Notes: generated by a model from the sequence alone, not told the origin. Numbered from the stretch's first letter, positions 18,743 to 27,364 are shown. The stretch: DNA of 64,000 nt from Bradyrhizobium jicamae (GCF_001440395.1 NZ_LLXZ01000197.1:1-64000); one strand, 5' to 3'. Made by a program: numbers and translations.

Positions 18743-19555
18743 ATGGCGGAGCCCGCTTTGTCCGAGACGAATATCGACGCGGCGGGCCTTGCCGTGCGTC
18801 TGCGCGCCGTCACCAAGACCTATGATAGCGGGGTAACCGCGCTGGGGCCGCTCGATCTCGACATTGCAAAAGGCGAATTCGTCTCGCTGCTCGGGCCTTC
18901 CGGCTGCGGAAAGTCCACCGCGTTGCGGTTGATCGCGGGCCTCGCTGTGCCGAGCGCTGGTACGGTGGACGTTTCCCATCGCGCCAGCAAAGCGGATGGG
19001 CGTCATCCCATTGGTTTCGTGTTTCAGGAGCCCACCTTGATGCCGTGGGCGAATGTGCACGACAACGTGCGCCTGCCGTTGAAGCTTGCGCATGTGACGG
19101 CGACGGAAGCCGACCGTCGGATCGATGACGCGCTGGCGCAGGTCGGACTGGCCGAGTTTGCCGATGCATACCCCCGCGAACTCTCCGGCGGCATGAAGAT
19201 GCGGGTGTCGCTGGCGCGCGCACTCGTCACCGATCCGGACATCCTCCTACTGGACGAGCCGTTCGCGGCGCTCGACGAGATCACGCGCTTTCGCCTCAAT
19301 AACGATCTGCTCGATCTCTGGCGCAAGTTGCACAAGACCGTCATCTTCGTCACCCATTCGGTGTTCGAGTCGGTCTATCTGTCGCAGCGGGTGATCGTGA
19401 TGACAGCGCGGCCGGGCCGTCTTGCCCGCGAGTTTCGCGTCACGACATCGGAGCCGCGCGGGGAGGAGTTTCGCACCTCGGCGGAGTACGCTGCCCACTG
19501 CCGCGAAGTCTCCAGCGCGCTTACGCCGTCCTATTCCGGGCAGCGCAGCGCATGA
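18743..19555 (+). CDS. ABC transporter ATP-binding protein (SsuB/TauB class)
   Basis: 270 residues with Walker A GPSGCGKST (51-59), the Q-loop in GFVFQEPTLMPW, signature ELSGGMKMRVSLARAL and Walker B ILLLDEPFAALDE. A His switch (VTHSVFESVYLSQR) follows. It energises import together with the binding protein and the permease. The start is 6 bases after the binding-protein stop, and the stop overlaps the permease ATG (ATGA), implying coupled translation. Confidence 0.92.
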   Translation: MAEPALSETNIDAAGLAVRLRAVTKTYDSGVTALGPLDLDIAKGEFVSLLGPSGCGKSTALRLIAGLAVPSAGTVDVSHRASKADGRHPIGFVFQEPTLMPWANVHDNVRLPLKLAHVTATEADRRIDDALAQVGLAEFADAYPRELSGGMKMRVSLARALVTDPDILLLDEPFAALDEITRFRLNNDLLDLWRKLHKTVIFVTHSVFESVYLSQRVIVMTARPGRLAREFRVTTSEPRGEEFRTSAEYAAHCREVSSALTPSYSGQRSA

Positions 19556-20340
19556 GTTCCCTGCACAATATCGGCCGCATGCTGCTGCCCATCGTCGTGC
19601 TTAGTGTGGGCCTGGCGCTGTGGGAGCTCGTGGTCCGCGTCAACGACATCCAGCCCTATGTGCTGCCGAGCCCTTATGTCGTGTTTCAGACGCTGGTCAG
19701 CGACTGGCCGGTATTGTCGCAATCGCTCGGCGTCACCCTGCTCACCACGCTGGAAGGTTTCATCGCGGCCGCCGTCGGCGGCATCGCGCTGGCGTTATTG
19801 TTCAATCAGTCGAAATGGCTGGAACATTCGCTGTTTCCCTACGCCGTGATCCTGCAGGTGACGCCGGTCATCGCAATTGCGCCGCTATTGCTGATCTATC
19901 TGCCGCAGCAGACCGCGGTCATCGTCTGCGCCTGGATCGTGGGATTCTTCCCCGTTCTGTCCAACACCACGCTTGGGCTGAATTCGGTGGATCGCAATCT
20001 GGCGGGCCTGTTTCAGCTCTATGGCGCGTCACGGCTGCAGACGCTGCGCTATCTGAAACTGCCGGCGGCGCTGCCCTTTATTCTCGGCGGCTTGCGGATC
20101 GCCGGCGGCCTGTCGCTGATCGGCGCCGTGGTCGCCGAAATCGCGGCGGGCTCCGCGGGCTCGGGCTCGGGCCTGGCGTTCCGGATCGCCGAGTCCGGTT
20201 ACCGCCTCAACATTCCCCGAATGTTCGCGGCGTTGCTGTTGCTGTCGGTGGCCGGGATTGTCATCTATGGGCTGCTGGCGCTAGTTTCGCACCTGGTATT
20301 ACGGCGCTGGCATGAAAGCGCGCTTGGAAAGGAAAATTGA
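19552..20340 (+). CDS. ABC transporter permease (SsuC/TauC class)
   Basis: 262 residues with about six hydrophobic helices and the EAA cytoplasmic loop (GASRLQTLRYLKLPAALPFILGGLRIAGG) that docks on the ATPase. It forms the membrane channel of the importer. ATGA overlap at its start; its stop abuts the start of the dehydrogenase gene, so all four genes are read as one operon. Confidence 0.92.
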   Translation: MSSLHNIGRMLLPIVVLSVGLALWELVVRVNDIQPYVLPSPYVVFQTLVSDWPVLSQSLGVTLLTTLEGFIAAAVGGIALALLFNQSKWLEHSLFPYAVILQVTPVIAIAPLLLIYLPQQTAVIVCAWIVGFFPVLSNTTLGLNSVDRNLAGLFQLYGASRLQTLRYLKLPAALPFILGGLRIAGGLSLIGAVVAEIAAGSAGSGSGLAFRIAESGYRLNIPRMFAALLLLSVAGIVIYGLLALVSHLVLRRWHESALGKEN

Positions 20341-21329
20341 TGGCTGCCGCTGATATTTCGTCCGAGAAGATCGATCTCCTGATCTATGGCCCGGTCAGGC
20401 CGATCCTGGAAAACGGCTTTTCGGATCAGTACGTCCTGCATATGGCGGAGAGCCGCGCCGACCTCGAGCGATTGACGCCGGATACGGTCGCGAAAATCCG
20501 CGGCATCGCGGTGACCTATCACATGGTGCCGGCAGACGCGAAGGCGCTGTCGCATTTCCCCAAGCTCGAAATCGTCGCGAGCTTCGGCGTCGGTTACGAC
20601 CACGTCGATTCCGCTTACGCGCGCGAGCACAATATCGTCGTCACCAACACGCCCGACGTGCTGACGGAAGAAGTCGCCGACGTCGCGATGGGGCTGCTGA
20701 TTTCGACCTTGCGCGAGTTCGTCAAGGCCGATCGCTATCTGCGCTCCGGGCTGTGGCAGGCGCAGAACTATCCGTTGAGCGCAGGCTCGCTGCGCGATCG
20801 CAAGGTCGGCATCGTCGGCATGGGCCGCATCGGGCAGGCGATCGGACGCCGGCTGGATGCCTCGCTTGTGCCGGTGTGCTATCACTCGCGCAACCCGTCC
20901 TCGGCCGTCTCCTACAAGCACTATCCCGACCTGCTGGAAATGGCGAAGGACGTGGATACGCTGGTCGTCATCGTGCCCGGCGGCGCCTCCACCGCCAAGA
21001 TGATCAATGCCGATGTGCTCAAGGCGCTCGGCCCGCGCGGCGTCCTGATCAACGTCGCCCGTGGCTCTGTGGTCGATGAGCCGGCACTGGTCGCGGCGCT
21101 GAAATCCGGCACCATCCTCGCGGCCGGGCTCGACGTGTTCGCCAACGAGCCGAACGTGCCGGACGAACTGAAGGCCATGCAAAATGTCGTGCTGTTGCCA
21201 CATATCGGCTCGGCTTCCGTGGTAACGCGGAACGCCATGGATCAGCTCGTCGTCGACAATCTGAAGAACTGGTTCGCCGGCAAGGCGCCGTTGACGCCGG
21301 TTCCGGAAACCCCGGTAAAGGGACGCTGA
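20340..21329 (+). CDS. D-2-hydroxyacid dehydrogenase
   Basis: 329 residues. NAD-binding VGIVGMGRIGQAIGRRL and the catalytic region (INVARGSVVDE, GLDVFANEPNVP, LLPHIGSAS, giving Arg, Glu and His) are those of the glyoxylate/hydroxypyruvate reductase group. The start is ATG at 20340, sharing its A with the permease TGA; GGAAAGGAAAA precedes it. In this operon it probably reduces a 2-oxo acid formed from the imported compound; this is inference from position. Confidence 0.9.
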   Translation: MAAADISSEKIDLLIYGPVRPILENGFSDQYVLHMAESRADLERLTPDTVAKIRGIAVTYHMVPADAKALSHFPKLEIVASFGVGYDHVDSAYAREHNIVVTNTPDVLTEEVADVAMGLLISTLREFVKADRYLRSGLWQAQNYPLSAGSLRDRKVGIVGMGRIGQAIGRRLDASLVPVCYHSRNPSSAVSYKHYPDLLEMAKDVDTLVVIVPGGASTAKMINADVLKALGPRGVLINVARGSVVDEPALVAALKSGTILAAGLDVFANEPNVPDELKAMQNVVLLPHIGSASVVTRNAMDQLVVDNLKNWFAGKAPLTPVPETPVKGR

Positions 21330-22030
21330 TGTCGCTTGCGCGTTCGGGTATCGCAGCAGCAGCGCTGATGGCGCTGCTTACGCCCGCGTCGCCGTTGGCG
21401 GCGCAGGATGCTTCGAGCCTGAAGAAGGAAATGATCGGGCAGTGGGAGCTCGCCACCACCGAACGCAGCAAGACCTGTGTCGTCACGCTGAAGAGCGATA
21501 CGACGTCGCAGGGGTTCAAGCTCGAGCTGGAGCCGAACTGTCCCAAGGCGTTGCCGTTCACCAAGGACATCACCGCCTGGAACATCAAGGGGCTGGATAT
21601 CGTGCGGCTGCAGGATGCGGCCGGCCAGCCCGTGATCGACTTCACCGAGGTCGAGAGCGGCATCTTCGAAGGCCTGCGGAGCGGCGAGGGCGTCTACATC
21701 CTGCAGAACCTCGCCGCGGCGCGCTCGCTCGCCAAGTCGATGGACCAGATGATCGGCGACTGGTCGATGGTCCGCGGCAACGGCCGGCCGATCTGCGGCC
21801 TGACGCTGACCAACACCGAAGCGTCAGGCGATAATTTCCAGGTATTCTTGAAGCCGAAATGCGATCCCGCGGTCGCAGCCTTCGCGCCGACGGAGTGGCG
21901 GCTCGATCGTGGGCAGATGATCCTGACGTCGAAGTCCGGCGAGAGCTGGCAGTTCGAGGCCGACGACAATGCGCAGTGGCGGCGCGTGCCCGATACCGCC
22001 GATCCCCTGATCATGCTGCGGGGGCAGTAG
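21329..22030 (+). CDS. Secreted protein with two AprI/Inh-type beta-barrel domains
   Basis: 233 residues with a signal peptide ending PLAAQ. Two homologous ~100-residue units follow: GQWELATTERSKTCVVTL...PNC and GDWSMVRGNGRPICGLTL...PKC, each with the W and disulfide pair of the Inh/Omp19 metalloprotease-inhibitor fold. Single-domain versions block serralysin-type proteases in the periplasm. TGATG overlaps the dehydrogenase stop. No serralysin gene is close, so the link to the importer operon is positional only. Confidence 0.75.
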   Translation: MSLARSGIAAAALMALLTPASPLAAQDASSLKKEMIGQWELATTERSKTCVVTLKSDTTSQGFKLELEPNCPKALPFTKDITAWNIKGLDIVRLQDAAGQPVIDFTEVESGIFEGLRSGEGVYILQNLAAARSLAKSMDQMIGDWSMVRGNGRPICGLTLTNTEASGDNFQVFLKPKCDPAVAAFAPTEWRLDRGQMILTSKSGESWQFEADDNAQWRRVPDTADPLIMLRGQ

Positions 22031-22181
22031 CGTTCAGTCGTTCGGATCGTGAACCAGGGCGCGTACTCGTAAATCAGGCGCTCAGTCTTGGTCGCGCCTG
22101 ATGTCGGCTCATCGCTCAACATCAGCATAAGAGCGGAGGTCGCCGAAGGGCCAAACGCGTCATTTCGACTATGCGCCGACT

Positions 22182-22210
22182 ACTTCCGATCTAGCCCGAT
22201 AAGCAGACAT
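22182..22210 (+). repeat. 29-base repeat, left copy (flanks the RoxA-like cassette)
   Basis: Matches the copy at 27191-27219 in the same orientation at 23 of 29 bases by eye (ACTTCCG...CCCGATAA...GAC.T). The two copies lie just outside the cassette encoded between 22274 and 27097. I believe this motif is dispersed in Bradyrhizobium intergenic DNA, so the flanking could be coincidental. Confidence 0.5.
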
Positions 22211-22273
22211 TTCCCGAGTCCGTCGGCATGTCTCAAAGGGGCCAGAACCGGAATTGGGTGTCGCCAGTGAAAA

Positions 22274-22486
22274 TCATCGCCAAGTCGTTCGCCAGGAGCG
22301 CCCGATCCTGATCCACACTGCGTCGGCGGCGTCGCACTCGCTCGGCACGTTCCATCCGTCGATCATCAAATCGAGCTGACCTGCTGCCGTTTCAGGAGTT
22401 AGAAGTTGCACTGGCAACAGATCAAGCGCTGGCGCAAGGGCGAGCGACATTGTGCCTCCAACAAAGGTCCTACGATCGATTATCAT
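22274..22486 (-). CDS. Small Tat-like exported protein
   Basis: 70 residues. The N-terminus MIIDRRTFVGGTMSLALAPAL has a twin-arginine-like signal (RRTF) and a hydrophobic core. The rest ends in DAVWIRIGRSWRTTWR. A strong AAGGGGGAG ribosome site precedes the ATG at 22486. I recognise similar short proteins in Bradyrhizobium genomes but know no function. It starts 71 bases after the TPR gene and may be the last gene of that operon. Confidence 0.6.
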   Translation of the reverse strand: MIIDRRTFVGGTMSLALAPALDLLPVQLLTPETAAGQLDLMIDGWNVPSECDAADAVWIRIGRSWRTTWR

Positions 22487-22557
22487 GCCGCTCCCCCTTC
22501 CAGATTCTTCAATCGATGTCTTTGCAGTGCCGATAACGAAAATGCGGCGGCCTGGCC

Positions 22558-23643
22558 TTATCGCCTGGTGGCCACGGACAGGAGTTCGAAGCCGGCTCCC
22601 GCATCGTCGGCAGAAGTCGCAATGTTGCGAGCTTGTTCAAGCGCACGAAGCGTGGGCCGATTGTCGGCATTGATCCGCGCCAACTGAAGAGCCCTGCGAC
22701 AATCGTTGCCGCTCCCAGCATAGAACTCAGCGCCGTGGTCCGCGAAGGCAAGCGGATGACGTTCGAGAAGCGAGTCGAAACCGGAGCGGGCCACTTTCAT
22801 GCGTGCTTCGGATTCTTCAAACTTGCCTAGAGCGGCCAAGACGTCGGCAAGGCGCCAATCGACCTCCGGATCTCCAACCGTAACAATTGGCCGAAGTAAT
22901 GCTTCGGCGTCGTCCAAACTGCCGTCTGAGGAATAAATCTCAGCCAAATGCACACGGGCTTTTGTGTACATCGGCAGGACCGCGATCGCCCGCCGATACC
23001 ATTGGGCAGCCGTGGAAAACTCAGGCTCCGGCGCCAGTTCGCCCCAAAGCACGCCGAGTTGGAAACAAACCCTGGCAACAGGAAATGGCGACACATCGTG
23101 GGAGGCCCACAAGGCCTCTTTGTAAGCCCGGTCAGCGGCGACGAAGTCGTGAAGATCAGCTAACAGAGACCCCAGGGCAACAAAATCCTCCAGCCCGTGG
23201 TTTTCGTTTGCAATCCTGCGCCGCGCATCGAGCACGTTGTCGAGATTCGACCCGCACGCCTGATCGATATTCAATCGAAGGCGATCAACGTCCGCTGTGG
23301 GCGCGCCGCCAATCTCGGCTTGCACAAGATATTTTCTGGCCTCGGAAAATTTGTGCGCCATCGACGCCACTCGAGCCTGGATCAACATTACTCGCGCTGA
23401 CGCAGCGTCCATTTGATTGAGCTGGACGGCCAATGCTTCGACACGATCAAGTGCGAATATGTCGCCGACGAACTGCAAGGCAAGCTGCTCGTGCTCGACC
23501 ACAGTCTCGGCTACGCCGTTCCGTGTCGGATCCGCGAAGAACCTGGTCCAGGATCGTCGGCGCGCGCTCTCCAGATTGATGACGGCGATCTCGCCGTCGG
23601 TGGTCGGTGTGATGGCGCAATCTAGCTCCGGTGTAACGATCAC
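22558..23643 (-). CDS. Tetratricopeptide-repeat protein of the RoxA-like cassette
   Basis: 361 residues. The middle and C-terminal parts are helical repeats with TPR-like spacing (LLADLHDFVAADRAYKEAL, AAQWYRRAIAVLPMYTKA, LADVLAALGKFEESEARM). The N-terminal ~50 residues are a distinct segment (IVTPELDCAITPTTDGEIAV). The start is GTG at 23643, giving a GTGA overlap with the stop of the DUF4331 gene and a GGAG site 7 bases upstream; the longer frame would run 115 bases into that gene. No signal peptide, so cytoplasmic. It probably scaffolds or assembles the partner proteins (inference). Confidence 0.75.
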   Translation of the reverse strand: MIVTPELDCAITPTTDGEIAVINLESARRRSWTRFFADPTRNGVAETVVEHEQLALQFVGDIFALDRVEALAVQLNQMDAASARVMLIQARVASMAHKFSEARKYLVQAEIGGAPTADVDRLRLNIDQACGSNLDNVLDARRRIANENHGLEDFVALGSLLADLHDFVAADRAYKEALWASHDVSPFPVARVCFQLGVLWGELAPEPEFSTAAQWYRRAIAVLPMYTKARVHLAEIYSSDGSLDDAEALLRPIVTVGDPEVDWRLADVLAALGKFEESEARMKVARSGFDSLLERHPLAFADHGAEFYAGSGNDCRRALQLARINADNRPTLRALEQARNIATSADDAGAGFELLSVATRR

Positions 23644-25145
23644 TTTCCGGCTCCAAAGCGCGGCTTCAGGCTCTCCAATCCAGTTTTGAAAAGCGTTGAC
23701 ACAATCGTTCTGACGACAAGGTCGCCTTGGCCATTTCCGAGATACTGTGCTCGCCATTCGACGGAGCTACCGGTGCCACTGGGTTTGACCTCAAGCGTTC
23801 CAGTGTAGTCCGACGCCGGGATCCCGCTGATGTTCGTGTAACGATAAGACCTTGCGGAGTTGTCGGTTGCATCGAGGCGTTCGATAATTTGCTTGCCATC
23901 GATGGTCTCAATAACGCGCAGCTGTCCAATGCCGGTGCCGATCAGCTTGATATTGGCGATCAATGGATGCCAGTCGCCGCCGAATTGTCCGATCAATTCC
24001 CAAATCTTGTCCGGCGCAGCATTAAGGTTGACGCGTTCTGTCACATGTTGCAGTTCCAGATTCGGCGTGGCGAAGTACGGAAAGGTCTTGCTGCCCGGTT
24101 TCGTGGCCTTTGTCGTGCCGCCGCGAAGCAGCTCCCGATCGCGGTTCACTATCCATGTAAGCAAGACATCGATGACATTGGCATCGACCGTTCGTCCGCC
24201 ACCAGTTTGATAGGTCTTGCCGTCAAGGGTACTTTTTTCGATCTCCATGTGACTAGTATCGTTGATCGGCTTGGCAACATCGAACAGTAGAAAGTCATCA
24301 AGAAACATATTAGCGTTTGCGGTTAGTGCTGCGGGTGTCCAATCCTGTCTGCCGTCGTGCATATCGTAGGCCGCCAAGCTATCCTTCAAGCGCTGAAGGA
24401 ATAACGAACGAAATCCATCCGCAATCGCAAAAGGTGTTTGCTGGTTCCATAGGTCACGGAGATCATCGGCATCCTTGAGAAACGCACAATTGAGACGAAC
24501 GTTGGTCTGTTCAGGGCGCCCAACCCAGTCGAGGCGCGAAGGCTCGTGCCCAACCAAGGCGTTTTGTCTGGCCAGCGGTACCGTTTCGGCAATGACACCA
24601 AACAAGGAGCCTCTGTCTGGCTCCAGGACCCGCCGGGTGTCGAACTCGATCACGATGCAGAGCACATTGTCGTTTTGCAGGAGGTTTTGAAACGGCCTCA
24701 TAGCCGATACGATCCATGCGAGGATGAACGGATCGGAACGCAGGCCGGCAAAGACGCGGAAGGTGCCATCGGGAGTGGAGGCGCCCTTTTCGTCATTGAC
24801 GACGACACGAAGCGTCTGGCCGTCGGGAAACGTGCAGGTGCCGCGCTGGATGGGTTTCTGGCCTGACGCGCCGCGTTCCAGAGTATCGAAACGAACACTG
24901 AAACGGATTTCCGGATCCGAGGTCACGAATTTCGTGGCGTCGCCCAAACCATTTACTTTTGCACGCCGAACTACGATCGAGTGGGTGATTGCGTTCGAGA
25001 ACGTCGCGTCGCGGCCGCAAGTTGGAAAGACATTCGCAGCCAGTACCGTGCGTAATGGGTTCTCCGGGCTAGTGAAGGCAAACAGATCGGTCAAGTCCGC
25101 CGACGGGTCGCCGATTTGTCTCGGCCCATCGATGTGATCGGACAT
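23640..25145 (-). CDS. DUF4331 protein fused to a C-terminal SRPBCC (START-like) domain
   Basis: 501 residues. Residues 1-~335 are DUF4331: MSDHIDGPRQIGDPSADLTD, LFAFTSPENPLRTVLAANVFP and NAITHSIVVRRA are its typical opening. Residues ~365-500 are an SRPBCC hydrophobic-pocket domain (VTERVNLNAAPDKIWELIGQ, GDWHPLIANIKL, GIGQLRVIE). Each occurs alone elsewhere; the fusion is uncommon to my knowledge. No signal peptide is visible. It lies 81 bases after the dihaem cytochrome gene and overlaps the TPR gene. It might bind a hydrophobic product of the cytochrome, a guess from the SRPBCC pocket. Confidence 0.8.
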   Translation of the reverse strand: MSDHIDGPRQIGDPSADLTDLFAFTSPENPLRTVLAANVFPTCGRDATFSNAITHSIVVRRAKVNGLGDATKFVTSDPEIRFSVRFDTLERGASGQKPIQRGTCTFPDGQTLRVVVNDEKGASTPDGTFRVFAGLRSDPFILAWIVSAMRPFQNLLQNDNVLCIVIEFDTRRVLEPDRGSLFGVIAETVPLARQNALVGHEPSRLDWVGRPEQTNVRLNCAFLKDADDLRDLWNQQTPFAIADGFRSLFLQRLKDSLAAYDMHDGRQDWTPAALTANANMFLDDFLLFDVAKPINDTSHMEIEKSTLDGKTYQTGGGRTVDANVIDVLLTWIVNRDRELLRGGTTKATKPGSKTFPYFATPNLELQHVTERVNLNAAPDKIWELIGQFGGDWHPLIANIKLIGTGIGQLRVIETIDGKQIIERLDATDNSARSYRYTNISGIPASDYTGTLEVKPSGTGSSVEWRAQYLGNGQGDLVVRTIVSTLFKTGLESLKPRFGAGK

Positions 25146-25226
25146 CGCCAGACTCCATTCATATCGGACTTAACTGCGCCAACCTGAACGTGACCGGTTC
25201 GCCAATCACGCCCGTGGCGGGGTTTG

Positions 25227-27011
25227 TCACGGCTTCTGCGGCTGGCTCGTTTCCGGCGGACCGCCGTATGGCGTGACGCGGCCCGGCTCTTCCGGAATTG
25301 ACTTGAGATATTCGACAAGCGCCCACCGCTGATCGTCGCTCAGTAAGGGACCGACAACACCGTTGCCGCGCGGCCCATCCTGGAACGAGTGACCCGCGTT
25401 CGTGTTTCCGAGCAAGCTTGTATCCAAGACGAACGTGTTGGGCCCACAGGTCGTGTCGAACCCCACTTTGATCGGATCGAACTCGCTGGTGATGCAGAAC
25501 TTTTTCGAACGCTCGCCAGTCGGCACCAGCATCTCGTAAAGGTTGGGTACTGATCCGTTGTGGAGGAAAGGCGGAGTAGCCCATACGCCGTCACGCGGCG
25601 CCGCCTTCCAGACCTGATCGGGTATTGGGGGCTGTGGCAGTTCTCGATAACCATTCAGCTCCACCAGCTCGGCTGGAGTCGGGTTCAGTTTTGCGACGGC
25701 CTTCTCCTCGACCGCGATCCGTATTGTTCGTGCGAGGTCATACATGGGAACAACATACTTCCCGCGAAACTGCGGCGGCAAATGATTGCTGAATTGACCA
25801 GTGACTGCGAATGGCCGGATGGCCTCGGACTGCGCGCGATCGGTGCCCATATAGGACTGCGGAACAAGGCCGACGAGAACGAAACGCTTGCCGTATTTGT
25901 TCGGCTCGGACCAGCGATACGGCCATGCATTGTGGCAACTCGCGCAGTGCTCCATAAACAGTGCCTTGCCGGTCTTGGCCTTTTCGCGGTCAATCTTTCC
26001 AAACACGTCCTCCGGCCAGCTTGGCGGCGCCAGTCGTTCCAACTGTTTTTCAACGCGTTGAAGCTCTGGAATGGCCGCATTAGAATCGTACAGCCCTTCG
26101 GCGGGAGTTTTGGCGTGCAGGTTGATGGGCATGAAGACGCCCATCGTCTCGCCCAGGTTTCGGTCCAGCGGGCTTTGAATATACGCCGCCCACTGTGTCC
26201 ACAATCCATGCGGAGAGTTCCACAGGAACGGCGGCTTAACAGGCGCGATAGCCGTTGACGTGTTCTCGGGGATGCCAGGCAGAATGGCGGTCAGCCTGTT
26301 GTTGATCAGGCTGCGGGCATCAATTCGCGCCGGCCCCCAGGGCGAGGGGCTTGCAGAGCTTATTGTCGCGTATTGGTGTATCGCCGGGGCCTGATGTTCG
26401 AAGCGCTCGCGCAACTTGGCCTTAGCTTCGGGCCCTGCCGCTCCAAGCCGCGTCGCGAGCCGGTCGAATTTCGCCGCATCAGTCAGAGTCTCGCGTGTCG
26501 CTGCGTTGAGAGCCTGTATATAGGCTTGTATATCAAACGTGTTTGCAGACCCGCCGTCGATGCGAACGCGCTTGCCCTTGTAGTTCAGTTGCGTTTCGTG
26601 GCAGGCCGCGCACGTCGGGCCTGCATAGTCGCCTGCCGGCCAGTCCCCGATCGCAGTCGCGAGAGTCGTCTTGCTCATACCGATCGGTAGACCGTCCGGA
26701 TTTATCCAGTTGGGTGCTCCGGGAATCAGGCCGTAGCGGACGCTGTTGGCGTCCGACCGGAATAGCTCCTGGCCGTTGGCAATTTCCAGATTCAAAAAGA
26801 TGTCATAAGAGAGGATGGCCGAACCCTGCGAGAAGTTATAGTACCACTCGCGATCGTTCTGCGACCAACCCTGGTTGAGATAGATCACCGACTGATCCGG
26901 GGACGTTTGGGCCGCAGTTGGTGCAGGAAGTAAAACGCTCCCGGCACACGACAACGAGATCGCTAATGCAAGCGAAACAAACACTGCCGGATCGCGATTG
27001 CTTCGGAACAT
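25227..27011 (-). CDS. RoxA-like dihaem c-type cytochrome (peroxidase/oxygenase family)
   Basis: 594 residues with a signal peptide ending PTAAQ. Two haem-c motifs are present: CAACH (134-138) and CASCH (356-360). The segment PPFLWNSPHGLWTQW...PLDRNLGETMGVF is the conserved region of the RoxA family, the extracellular/periplasmic dihaem enzymes that cleave polyisoprene with O2. RoxA-like homologues also occur in organisms that do not degrade rubber, with unknown substrates. The ATG at 27011 has AGGAGA 8 bases upstream. It is the first gene of the minus-strand cassette and has a FixK/FNR box 73 bases upstream of its start codon. Confidence 0.8.
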   Translation of the reverse strand: MFRSNRDPAVFVSLALAISLSCAGSVLLPAPTAAQTSPDQSVIYLNQGWSQNDREWYYNFSQGSAILSYDIFLNLEIANGQELFRSDANSVRYGLIPGAPNWINPDGLPIGMSKTTLATAIGDWPAGDYAGPTCAACHETQLNYKGKRVRIDGGSANTFDIQAYIQALNAATRETLTDAAKFDRLATRLGAAGPEAKAKLRERFEHQAPAIHQYATISSASPSPWGPARIDARSLINNRLTAILPGIPENTSTAIAPVKPPFLWNSPHGLWTQWAAYIQSPLDRNLGETMGVFMPINLHAKTPAEGLYDSNAAIPELQRVEKQLERLAPPSWPEDVFGKIDREKAKTGKALFMEHCASCHNAWPYRWSEPNKYGKRFVLVGLVPQSYMGTDRAQSEAIRPFAVTGQFSNHLPPQFRGKYVVPMYDLARTIRIAVEEKAVAKLNPTPAELVELNGYRELPQPPIPDQVWKAAPRDGVWATPPFLHNGSVPNLYEMLVPTGERSKKFCITSEFDPIKVGFDTTCGPNTFVLDTSLLGNTNAGHSFQDGPRGNGVVGPLLSDDQRWALVEYLKSIPEEPGRVTPYGGPPETSQPQKP

Positions 27012-27083
27012 ACTCGGTTCTCCTAAGGCTCGATCGCAGGGTTGTTTTAGCCCTGTGTCAGATCGTCTTCAACGCGCGGCTGT

Positions 27084-27097
27084 TTGATTTAGATCAA
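27084..27097 (-). promoter_or_regulatory. FNR/FixK-type binding site upstream of the RoxA-like operon
   Basis: TTGATTTAGATCAA matches the consensus TTGAT-N4-ATCAA perfectly. Its centre is ~80 bases before the ATG of the cytochrome gene, which fits activation from position -41.5 with a ~40-base leader. FixK2 or an FNR homologue would switch the operon on at low oxygen. The box is far (~270 bases) from the opposite YCII gene. Confidence 0.7.
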
Positions 27098-27190
27098 GAC
27101 AACGATTGTGACGTGTTGGTGCCGCTTGCTAAGCGTCGCTCAACGATGTCCTAGTTGGGTTAAAGGCGGCGTTTAGAAAGTCGGCCAGTC

Positions 27191-27219
27191 ACTTCCGGTC
27201 CACCCCGATAATCGGACGT
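27191..27219 (+). repeat. 29-base repeat, right copy (flanks the RoxA-like cassette)
   Basis: Same orientation as the copy at 22182-22210, with six mismatches. It lies between the FixK box and the YCII gene. The remaining non-coding bases from 27012 to 27364 show no gene. Confidence 0.5.
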
Positions 27220-27364
27220 CATCGGCGTCGGCCATCGCTTCGGGGAGCTGGACAAATTTTATCAAACCCCCTGTCGATCCGACGGCTTCCCGTTCGTCGT
27301 CTCCCATAGCGAGCCAGTTTTGCGGGCGATCACCGCCGCAACTCGCCCCAACGGGAGTTTCCTC

